A stretch of DNA of 60,000 nucleotides from assembly GCA_030704615.1 (NCBI GenBank), contig CM060733.1:10356001-10416000 (forward strand), given 5' to 3'. The position numbers and the translations under genes are program-made. Of this stretch, positions 22,461-32,400 are shown piece by piece. Origin of the DNA: Takakia lepidozioides. Taxonomy: Eukaryota; Streptophyta; Takakiopsida; Takakiales; Takakiaceae. Position 1 is the first letter of the stretch. Each line of letters starts with the position of its first letter. The notes beneath the pieces were generated by a model. That model ran no database searches, was not told the origin of the DNA, and saw nothing but the letters and a program-made list of their open reading frames with translations.

Positions 22461-22758
22461 AAGCCTCAGGAACCGCCGTATACGTCGTCTCTCGCCTCTA
22501 GTGACAATAGGTCCAATGTCAGGCTCTCAATTGCCATTCGTAACTGCAACCTTAAGTCCAGCAGACTTAGAGGTAGAGGACGCGTCCCGCAACCTCTTGA
22601 GCAGTACTCCCTGCCTGCTCAGTCAATGACAACGCCTCATCCTGCCCCATCATCTCATCCTTGAGGACCTCCTCAACCCGAGAGGAATCCCCAACCTCAT
22701 CCATCACAGCCGCCTTGGCTGCCAACTCCCTCTGAACCTCGAGCACCTCCCACGTGTG

Positions 22759-23943
22759 CTATGGATGTCTACACCCTGTGGTCCTCACCGGCTCGCCCCC
22801 ACTCACTGCCTGTACCGTCTCGGTAGGCAGAGAGACCGTCAATGGAAGTGCACTCCGCACTCTTCGTTGCTCAGCCATAGCCAAGCTGATAATCCAGGTC
22901 AAGCAATTTAGATCCATTGCTTGCCCCAACACCTGACGACATGATGCCTCAGAAAGAGAAGGCACCGCCGTGGTCCCAGTGGAAAAACCCATAGCCCACT
23001 CTCGCTCGTCGGCATTAGGCTCCACTAATTGCTGCAACTGAGCATCCCATAGGAGGCCACGTCCATTATCCCGGAAAGCATGCGATCCTGGGAAGCTGAG
23101 CAGTGTAGGTAGTGCTGATCGTGGTTGACCCACCTTGTTGACCACTGCCAAAGGCGAACGGTCATCGTGTCTCACACGCTGAGACTGCCTCCCTGTGTCC
23201 AAAATGCTATCCACTGTGAGGTGTGCTGGCTGCTGCACCCCATCAAATGCACGATTAAGCAGTGCGGGTGGCATCAAGTTAGTCCACCATAACCGTGGAC
23301 GATGAGCCCGTGACCCCACTGCAGCTGCATCCAGCAACACTGTTGACCCAAGCCACGACCGGACTTGATGCACACTGGCCATCACCCTGGCCCGAGAATC
23401 GCCCATCAGTGGCATATTCTCCAAGATGTATGTTGGAGATACAGCTTGATGAAGCTGTAAGTGGCGCAAAACCCGCACCATCTCCCAAAACAGACCCGAC
23501 CTCGAGTCTCGCAATCCATTGCCATGCCCGGCTGATGAATGTCCTTGGCAGGGCCAACCTGCCATTACCAGATCAATGGAGCCAACCCGCTCCAAATCTT
23601 GCGCCCCCAGCAACGAAATACCTGTTGGCAAGGCCTGCTGATATCCACGAACTGCAGACACCGGCAACAACTCAGGGTACCACTGCACCAACTGAGCAAC
23701 ATGACGAAGTGAAACGCATCGTGCAGTCTCATCCCTCTCCACATACAGGTAACGCCGAACTCGTACACCTGCCTGTAACATAGCAGCCAATCCGGTGCCG
23801 ATCCCGCCAAACAAGTCCACAAGACAAATGCCTTCATCCGGATACTGCCACACAATAGGTGTGGTGTCCAATGGAGACAACTGAGGTGGTCCTGGTGCAA
23901 TCCCCACACTCTCCTCCTCTCCTGACGGTACAAAAGCCTCCAC
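22759..23943 (-). CDS. C5-cytosine DNA methyltransferase embedded in gypsy pol
   Basis: A 394-residue frame with the canonical motif order of C5 methyltransferases: motif I VDLFGGIGTG (residues 42-51, S-adenosylmethionine binding), motif IV GWPCQGHSSAG (catalytic Cys at about 132), motif VI ENMP (175-178), motif VIII RAHRPRLWW (212-220), motif IX-like QPRSALPTLLSF, and a late GF-containing segment as motif X. The enzyme would transfer a methyl group to carbon 5 of cytosine. The wording around motifs VI-VIII recalls DNMT3/DRM-type enzymes, but the motif order is not permuted as in DRM. It follows the protease in the same frame; one TAG at 23944-23946 separates them, so it was made as part of the gag-pol polyprotein. 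All catalytic motifs are intact. No host-type N-terminal domain (BAH, PWWP, UBA) is present. Confidence 0.9.
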   Translation of the reverse strand: MEAFVPSGEEESVGIAPGPPQLSPLDTTPIVWQYPDEGICLVDLFGGIGTGLAAMLQAGVRVRRYLYVERDETARCVSLRHVAQLVQWYPELLPVSAVRGYQQALPTGISLLGAQDLERVGSIDLVMAGWPCQGHSSAGHGNGLRDSRSGLFWEMVRVLRHLQLHQAVSPTYILENMPLMGDSRARVMASVHQVRSWLGSTVLLDAAAVGSRAHRPRLWWTNLMPPALLNRAFDGVQQPAHLTVDSILDTGRQSQRVRHDDRSPLAVVNKVGQPRSALPTLLSFPGSHAFRDNGRGLLWDAQLQQLVEPNADEREWAMGFSTGTTAVPSLSEASCRQVLGQAMDLNCLTWIISLAMAEQRRVRSALPLTVSLPTETVQAVSGGEPVRTTGCRHP

Positions 23944-24380
23944 CTAGGCTTGTTGCACCCGTCGATCAACATCCCGCTGCAAATCCTTGCTCGTGCCCCA
24001 CAATGGAGTCTGAGCAACCATGGTAGGCAACTCTGTCATACCATACATGTCATCCTGCTCTCCCGGAGGTGGCACATCCTGTGAATGAGCGTTGCCCTCA
24101 AGCAACTCTCCAGGCCAACTCACTGCCGCTGTGAATGATGTTAGTGTCGGCATCTTGCCTCGCTGGGCAACCGCAACTCCTCCTATGAACGTCACAGGGA
24201 GCTGCACACGCCGGCCCTCCCCTGACTGCCATCTAGGCCTATAAGAAGCTGACTCCCCCCAAAAATCTAGGGTGAAGCCCATGGGATACAACACTGCCCC
24301 ACCAACAAGGACATCGTACGAGACCGCGTCTGTCACAATGGCCTTGACTCTTATCACTGAGCCATATGTAGGATGATCCG
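23944..24380 (-). pseudogene. Gypsy #2 protease C-terminus and spacer before the methyltransferase
   Basis: Frame with VIRVKAIVTDAVSYDVLVGG and AVLYPMGFTLDFW, the usual end of a gypsy aspartic protease, then a 60-residue spacer (PGEQDDMYGMTELPTMVAQT) leading into the methyltransferase. Bounded by in-frame TAG codons at both ends, probably point mutations of one long frame. Confidence 0.75.
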
Positions 24381-24830
24381 GCTATAGTTTGATAGCCAAC
24401 TCACGCCGTGTCATGCCCCGAGCCTGCTCTGATCCTCCCAAAGACGTCTGTATCTGGAAATGACAAGGCTCCATATCCGCCTCTGTGAGACCCAAGCCTG
24501 CAATAGCAGCTCTGCCCAGCATCAATGGCCGAACTCCTGAGTCCAACAAGACCCGCAGTGGCCGATACCTCTTGCCTGCCGATCCACTCAAACAGAAAAT
24601 GTCATCCTGGTTGTCCAACATGACAACTCCAGGTGTCACCATGGCGCACTCAATGGCTGGCCTAGCTGGCAGCTCCATCAACCTGGCAGCTGCAGCTTGC
24701 CATGGCGCCGCTGTGGCAGTCTTGACCCTCAAATCCGAGGATCCCTCCGGCACTACACCTCCCACTATCTCCGCAGAAGATGAAGTAACCTCCTCACTCT
24801 CACAGAGTGTAGCTGCCAGCCTGAACACCT
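24381..24830 (-). pseudogene. Gypsy #2 aspartic protease
   Basis: Contains RPLRVLLDSGVRPLMLGRAA with the active-site LDSG triad of retropepsins, followed by IAGLGLTEADMEPC. Retroviral-type proteases act as dimers to cut the polyprotein. The frame is the same as that of the downstream methyltransferase and of the upstream gag fragments. Confidence 0.8.
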
Positions 24831-25515
24831 CAGCTGGTCTTACCCCGGCGTCGCAATCATGGTAGCCGAGAACAATGGAGCCTGATACACAGATGTGGCC
24901 GCTCCTAGCAGCACACTAGCTGTCGTAGCCTTGGCAACACTAGGTAGTGGTGCTACCCTTGTAGCTCTCCCCAATGGCATAGTAATCTCCGCCTCGGTAA
25001 CAGTCGGGCGAGAACTAGGTGCCATGGATGGCGTCGATACTGTCTCCGCCAATGTAAATGACTGAGGAAGCCTAGCCTGACGGCTTGCCTCCCCCACGCT
25101 GTGGATCCAACTCCACCTCTGCACCTCGTGGCTTAGGAACTCGTGCTGCTCCTTGAGTCACGGCTGCAGCAGACTCCACCTGCACTAGTGGTAGTGCTGC
25201 TCCGCATATGAATCCCATGCCTCCCATATCTCCTCCCTCAGGAGCAGGAGGTGGACCATCCGGCCTTGGAGCCCAGTGTTATGGTTTGCATCCCGAGTTG
25301 CGCCCAGGCCAATTCCAAGGGAACAATGGTGGCCGGGGGCGAGGGGGAGCAGCCCAAAGAGGACGAGGTGGCCAGGCACAGGGTGTAGGCCAAGGGCAAG
25401 CTCAACATGGCCAAGGACGCTTCTTGACGTGGGGTCCTCCACATGTCCAATACACCACATCCGCCCGTTGTTGGCCTGCAAATGAAGGGAGAGACCCCTG
25501 CATTTGAGGTCCTCT
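24831..25515 (-). pseudogene. Gag-protease linker, degenerate
   Basis: The gag-pol frame continues here with several stops. Proline- and glycine-rich stretches and a possible decayed zinc knuckle (WTCGGPHVKKRP) are visible around 25430-25470. Nothing else is recognised. Confidence 0.45.
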
Positions 25516-26229
25516 CTACCCTTCCCTGAGCTTCACCTGAGCCCCTTTGTTGCCTTGAGCACGTTGAGGTAGTGGTTGGCTAAGAGCACCATTACCCCGT
25601 GGTGTCTCCTTAGCAAATCCCACCATGACCACTCGTTCCTCCACCATGTTGAGCTCTATCCGCTCTGCCAGCAAAAACACATTTGTTAAGGTGGGTTGGG
25701 CCGCTTGTAGGAGAGTTGCATCCCGCACCTTTCTCATCAGCTCCTTGTCCAATATCCCATACTAGAATTGGACTGCCTGAGCTTCCATAACCCCTTGGGT
25801 TATATTTATCAAGCGCCTCATGCGAGTGAAAGCCTCCCTCAAGCTCTCGGTCGGCTTCCGTTGGAACTCTTGCAAGTTCCGCAACTTCTCTGTCCTCACC
25901 CCTTGGTAGTTCCCTCTCAACTCTTCGAAGAACTCCACAACAGGGTTGAAGGCAGGCACGGGTACTAGTGCTGGTGCGGTAGTGGCTTGGGTGGACGTCG
26001 TAGCTACTGTACCACCAGTCCCACTAGTCCCACTGCTGCTTGCTGAAGCTGCCAATGCAGCGGCAGGTGTAGCCACTGCCCTCGTGGCTCTAGTGCCCCT
26101 AGTGATGGAGACATAGTCGGGTGACCAGTACATCCTCCACTCCTCGATCTCAACCTCATGCCCCCACCTGAACTCATGGTAATCATCCATAGGCGGCCCC
26201 TCAAGGTGCTGAAACAACCCCTTCCATGC
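25516..26229 (-). pseudogene. Gypsy #2 gag, C-terminal part
   Basis: Frames 25762-26229 and 25516-25752 hold a retrotransposon gag core: GLFQHLEGPPMDDYHEFRWG at the start, RGNYQGVRTEKLRNLQEFQR and LREAFTRMRRLI in the middle, and KVRDATLLQAAQPTLTNVFL after a stop at 25759-25761. Gag forms the virus-like particle. It is cut at 26229 by the 16.4 kb MULE; the first part lies at 42686-42862. Confidence 0.8.
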
Positions 26230-26238
26230 CATGAAAGG
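26230..26238. repeat. Left 9-bp target-site duplication of the 16.4 kb MULE
   Basis: CATGAAAGG, repeated exactly at 42677-42685. Removing the element and one copy restores the gag reading LFKPFM-AWKGLFQ. Confidence 0.9.
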
Positions 26239-26457
26239 GGGGCTGCTATTTCATGAGCGGCATGAGCATGAGCGGAAAAAAAAAAGCATGAGCAGACCAT
26301 TGTGAGTCCACGGAAATAGGGTTAGGAGGCACGGAAATAGGGTCATGTGAAGTTGGAATGTGGCACCAGTGGACTTGAAATGCAACATTTTATTGCAAAT
26401 TTTGTGGCAAGCCACGTCTATACAAGTGTGTTCTAACTGTCATAGCCGGAATGGGCA

Positions 26458-29400
26458 CTACTCTCCTACACCCTCCGAGGAACTTGCCCCACCTTCTTCC
26501 TCATCCCCCTCATCCCCCTCATCCTCCGAGCTCTGTGATGCATCAGTTCCACTATGCCTCTCAAAAATCCCGTCCTCTCCTTGGGGGACTGTCCACCTCA
26601 CCTCCTGGGAATCTTCTGCGTCTTCTCCCCCACTTTCCTCAGCAGAATCCAACACAAATCTACGAGCCCGACGGGCTCTAATAGCTGCTGCCTCCTCCCT
26701 CATCTTCATTTTCTTGAGGCTTGCCTCGTCTAAAATCTGCTGTACACGACTACGTTCGGAACACCTCCTAATGGACACCGAAGCAAGCCGGGCATAAGTA
26801 GGAAGGATGTACTCCCTTTCTGGACTAGGCATGAAATCCACCCTGGCAAAAAAATGCACGTTCCTCCTGCCCATGAACTCCGGTGTAGACGTCCCTCCGG
26901 CAGTACTTGGCATCCTGTAGTAAGAACAAATCCACTTGAAGAATGTCAATACCAGCACAACCAGAAAGGGTTTTCAATGAAATAAGAGAGCGGAGGGAGG
27001 TGCCTCACAAAATCTGGAGGCAACTTACAATGCCACCACTCACTCGTAAACCGGGGCTCCTCGGCCTCGATCCCAACTTCCTCCCCCTGCTCCTTCTCGG
27101 ATTTTTCCTCATCCTCCGAGGATGCCTCTTCCTCTTTCAGCAGACGTTCAGCCGCTGCAAGTTCCGAGTTGTGGAGGGCAGTATCTGGCTCGAAGGCGAA
27201 CACATGCCTGTCGGACAACGTCCCTGCCCACATTGAAGCACCTGAGGAACAAAGCGGGCGGTTAATAGCTTGCGGCATGCAATTGCAATGGGGCCAGGGG
27301 ACAAACTGAGCACGTGAAGGCTTACCCGTGCCGCATGTGAGGTCCAGAATCCGCCCTTGGACATCCGAGCACGTCTCCATGAGGGTTTGGATGAAAGCAG
27401 GGCTCCGGGTCCGGCTGTACCGCCACGGTTTGCCTGTCTTTGTGTCCTTCGGCATACTAGAGTGGGGCACATAGTTGTAGAGGACATCGTAGGTTACAGG
27501 GTCCACAGCGGCATCAACAAGACGACCGTCGTTGCGGAATTTGAACGTAGACCCTCTCTTCACAAAGCAATATGCCTCAAACACCAATGTCTGCACATCC
27601 AACAAAGAAGGGATCAATTCCAGGGTCTACTTAACATACACCTCAATATGAAGTGAATGCAATAGATTGATAACTTACACTTTGGCCCTCTGTTCGCAAC
27701 CCCTGCGTACTGATGCAGGACCATTTTCTGAGGAGGACCGGGGTGACACTTTTCGGTGTCCACCTTGCCACCGCATTCTCTGTGGTCTTCCCTCTCGTGG
27801 CAAGGACAACCACACATCCACCGTCATCCAGAAGCATCCCCGCCAGCCCAAACCCGGCTTTCCAGTAGTCCTCAGTAAACCTGTTCCAGGTGGGCACACC
27901 ATCCAGACCCTCCAGTAGCTCCCCATCTGGAATGTCGAGGAGAATCATGTCGCAAGCTCTCTCCACCTCAACCCCCCCCCGAGTGCTCTTGCAATTCGTG
28001 CTCACAGCCGTGAAGAATTCCATCATGGCTTCAAAACCAGGGGTGTCTTTAGGCTCTGTACCGGCAGCCCTCTTCTTGGCTTTCCCCTTCTGCTCCGCCA
28101 GAGACTTGTTGTGTGCCACCTTCTTCGCCCTGGCAGCGAGAGCGTCAAGGAAGCTCTCATTGACGCATTGGATGATGGTTGGAGGTTCTAGCTTTGGCCT
28201 GTGCGTAAACGTCACCGCCGAATACCGCCGTGTAGGCTCGCCCTCAAATGCCAACTTCTTGGCAGAGCCAGTCCCACTCCGAACTGACTTGGGAACCCGG
28301 ACGACCGGTGACTGGGTAGGAGCAACAGCAGTCGCAGGACCTTGAACAAAATCGGCGTCGGAGTCACTCTCTTGGGTCCCCTCCTGCGCCTCCTCCGCCG
28401 ATGGTTTTCTTCTTTTTGGGTGTTACTGCAGTCACCTGTTTCCTTGTCCTTTTCCTTTGACCTTTACTCTTCTCATGCAATTTCTCTTGAATTCCTGCCT
28501 GAGCAAGCTCTGCCGCTTTCCTGGAGTTCGCAAGCGCTTTTGCCTCTTTTGCACCCAACGGAGGCAGCGGAGCCCGGTTTCGTCGGAATTCAGCATCCAG
28601 CTTCAATTGAAACTCGGATGGGTCGAGCGAGCCGGGCGGAAGGTCCACATACCAAGGGCAATCACGCAAATGTTCCAGATGCCACTCCTTCACAATATCG
28701 TCAGTGTACATGGAGTCAGCCCCAGGGTTCCTCCATGCCAGGAAGAATGGTGGCTCGAAAGACAGATGACCTTTCTCCAAAAGGGAGAACTTACAGTACC
28801 TGCATTCATGAAAAACACAATGAGGTCCGAAAATGGCTAAGTCCCTGAACGGCAATAGGGCCTACAACTGGAATATGGCGCCGAATTTCCACTTCAGGGC
28901 CACCCAGTCTAGGGACTTAGCCCGAAAATGGCTAAGTCCCTGAACGCCAATACGGCCTGGAACTGGAAAATGGCGCCGAATTTCCAGTTCAGAGCCAGCC
29001 AGTCTAGGGACTTAGCCCGAAAATGGCTAAGTCCCTGGACGGCAATAGGGCCTAGAACTGGAAAACGGCGCCGAATTTCCAGTTCCGGGCCAGCCACCCT
29101 AGGGACTTAGCCCGAAAATGGCTAAGTCCCTGGACGGCAATAGGGCCTAGAACTGGAAAACGGCGCCGAATTTCCAGTTCCGGGCCAGCCACCCTAGGGA
29201 CTTAGACCGAAAATGGGTAAGTCCCTGGACGGCAATAGGGCCTGGAACTGGAATATGGCGCCGAATTTCCACTTCAGGGCCAGCCAGTCTAGGGACTTAG
29301 CCCGAAAATGGCTAAGTCCCTGAACGGCAATACGGCCTGGAACTGGAAAAGGGCGCCGAATTTCCAATTCAGGGCCAGCCAGTCTAGGGACTTAGCCCGA

Positions 29401-32400
29401 AAATGGCTAAGTCCCTGGACGGCAATAGGGCCTAGAACTGGAAAACGGCGCCGAATTTCCAGTTCCGGGCCAGCCACACTAGGGACTTAGGCCGAAAATG
29501 GCTAAGTCCCTGCACGGCAATAGGGCCTAAAACTGGAATATGGCGCCGAATTTCCACTTCAGGGCCAGCCAGTCTAGGGACTTAGGCCGAAAATGGCTAA
29601 GTCCCTGAACGGCAATAGGGCCTGGAACTGGAAAATGGCGCCGATTTTCCAGTTCCGGGCCAGCCAGTCTAGGGACTTAGCCATTTTCGGAACCCTGACT
29701 GGAAATTCGGCGCCATTTTCCCTAACACCACTTGAGGCCTCTAACATCCTGAAATGCCAGGACTTGAAAGAAAGGCAGCGCGTATGTATTTGTACAGAAG
29801 GCGCATTGCTGCTTTGTCCGCGTTCGGCTGGTCGGTGAACTCGTGGCTCCGGCGAGCATCTGCTATCTCCCGAAAGAATAGGTTGGTTTTGTAGAGCAGA
29901 AAGTACCTCGTCACATAGTCACGTAGGCTCTCTGCTGCAGGAGATATCTCCATCTTGAACTGATGTGCTTGTGTGTCCAGCTGCTCTTGCGCATTCGTCG
30001 TCACCTGTGGAGATTGTCCATCAGATCGCTTTCCTCAAAAAATACAATGAATCCACCCCCTACTAGAGTAGAAGCCCCAAACGAAGCGTGGGGAAGTACC
30101 TGAAACCACCATGTCATGCGGTTCATCCACATGTCGAATGTGGGGTCAGAGAGTTTGTCCGGTTTGGGGAAGCTCCACATGTCCCTGGTACTTTGGGTAC
30201 CATTCCAGATTTGGAGCCACCGGGTCTGTCCAACCACCCAGCATATTCGTAAGCGCCAAACACCACAAAAAGGAGTTGTTGCCACCACAATTTTGTTAAG
30301 AATGTATCACCTTTTCTGTTGCATCCACACAGGATGTGGCTAGACGATGGAGCTTCTCCAATGTCATCGTGGGCTTCAGAGCGTGAGAGTAGTGCTTCCC
30401 CACCTCCACCAGAAAGTCGGCACCAAGGGCGGGATCAGCTATGGCCACGTACTTTACCATCCGCGACTTGTACTTTATGCGGGCCCTCACCTCCGCAGCT
30501 TTGACATACGATTCGAGTTCCGAGAGGGTTGGATTCTTCTCCTCTGACTCCATGTAGAACCTCCGCGCATGTGCCAAATCCTGCTGTATTTTCGTCTGTC
30601 AAGAATGCGCACATAAGATTAGAGATCCTGCTCAACACAATTTCTTCTATTGGGGGAAGAGAGACAGATTAGCTCAACAAAACTGTCAGGAGCTTTACCC
30701 GAAATATGTAGTCCACCATGGCGTCGACGCTCAGCCTATACCAGGTTCCGTCTGCCTTTGCCTCCGACTTGCGCATGAGGTCGGCACTGAGGGAATTGGC
30801 AAACTCTTGCACCCCCTGCTTCCTGACATCCTTCACTCGGAAGAGCATATGGGACAAGTTGGTGGCAATGAAGGCATTCTCAGTCACCCTGCAGTGCCAC
30901 ATTTCCATCAAACAATACTGAAATGGGAATTTTCATCATATATGAGGATTCGCAATGAAATGACTTCCAAATTCAAAGTCCAAAAGCGAGAGGGGTTGTA
31001 GCTTACGAGTTGATGTCGGCCATGGCAGCTTTGAGAAGACTGCGATCTTTGGGCCCCGCAACCTTCAGCACAACACAATCGACGGTGAAATGCCAATCGA
31101 GATCGTTGGGGTGGGCTTGGGCAATGTGCTCCATCCATGCCAGGAGGCGATGATTGCCGTCCCACACGTAGAACATCTTACCGGACATGTGCTGGAAAAG
31201 AGAATCACTAGCAATCGATCTCTCGAACTCCTCATTTCGCGTTTGCCAATGGGGACCCCATTTGTCCACCTCATCGGAAGTGTGGGCATGGGAAGCTCCG
31301 TGGTCGTTCTCAATGGAAACATAAAAGGCGGCAGACCCCATTCGATATCCATCCCGGAAAGAGAATTTCAGCTTGTCGATATCGCCTGGGAGGGCAGGTC
31401 TCACCACCTGCAATGACACCAAGCGGCAAAGGGGAATTCGAAGCTTGGCCGGGTACACCATGCCCCCAGCACCCTGCCAATGTTGCTGTGGGTTGCCTCC
31501 AACATCTTGGCAGCAGCCAACTTCATATCCGCCTCAGACATGACGTCTGCTGCAGAGGGGTTTTCCGGCAGCCCACCAGGACCGCCAAATCCAGCCTGTA
31601 TGCTCCGGGTTTGGGGCCTGGGGATGTCCGGGAGGATGTCATCCTGGTCAGAAACCTCCATGTCGTCCTCCTCAACAGGGTCAGCCACCTGCGAAACCAC
31701 CTCCAGCACTCTCGTCGTCTCTACTGCCCTCTCCCTGGCTTCACCTCGAACTTGCACAATCCGTGCTCTTTCAGGTGTTCTTTCCTCTCCTCCACTCTCC
31801 AACGTATGGGTAATTGCGGGGGCTGCTCTTGCCCGCGATGGTCTAACCGGTATGCTACTGCCTCTATGTGGTGTCTTGTAGGGATCCACCGTCTCTGTGG
31901 GTCCCTCGCTTACATTGGCATCTGTCATTTGGGCACCCCTGGCCTCTTCAGCTGCCTTTGTCTTTCCTCCTGGCTAGCATTCTGTCTCGTCTGTTCTTTT
32001 GCCCTCTATTTTGCCCTCTCACGGGCTTTCTGTTTCTTACTAGGGCTAGCAGCAGGGGAGCCCTCCAGGACGACCACCTTTGATTGAGGCGAACTGACAC
32101 CCTCGCGCGCACTGCTCACTCCCCCCTCCGCAGTCCGTGACTGCTCTCTCGCCGGGGATTGCATGTGCTTAGCTTTCTTCTTTTTCTTTGCGTGGGCGGG
32201 CCCTACTGCATGTGCATGAACAACCTCCATTGCCGGATCTGCTGTCCTCATGTCCTCACGCCCTTCACCTGCCATGCCGCCTGCACCAACCTCCCCAATG
32301 CCTACTCTGTCGTAATCTCGTTGCAAGTCCTCCCGTCCACCAACAAAAGGTTTAAGTTTGCCCTCTCGCCCCAAGTTGGGCGATTCAAACATGCGATGAG

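Noticed and set aside
23295-23783. 162-codon plus-strand frame opposite the methyltransferase
   Set aside because: No motif. The minus strand carries the complete methyltransferase motifs.
25208-25507. Gly/Arg-rich plus-strand frame (GGRGRGGAAQRG)
   Set aside because: Antisense of the proline-rich gag linker of gypsy #2; no start context or neighbours on that strand.
28909-29838. Repeated 60-80 codon ORFs (MAKSLNGN..., MAGPELEIRRR...)
   Set aside because: They are shadows of the 95-bp tandem array, one per unit, on both strands.
31413-32087. 224-codon plus-strand frame rich in Cys and Leu
   Set aside because: Opposite the disordered, GC-rich N-terminal exons of the ParB-methyltransferase gene; composition explained by the antisense strand.
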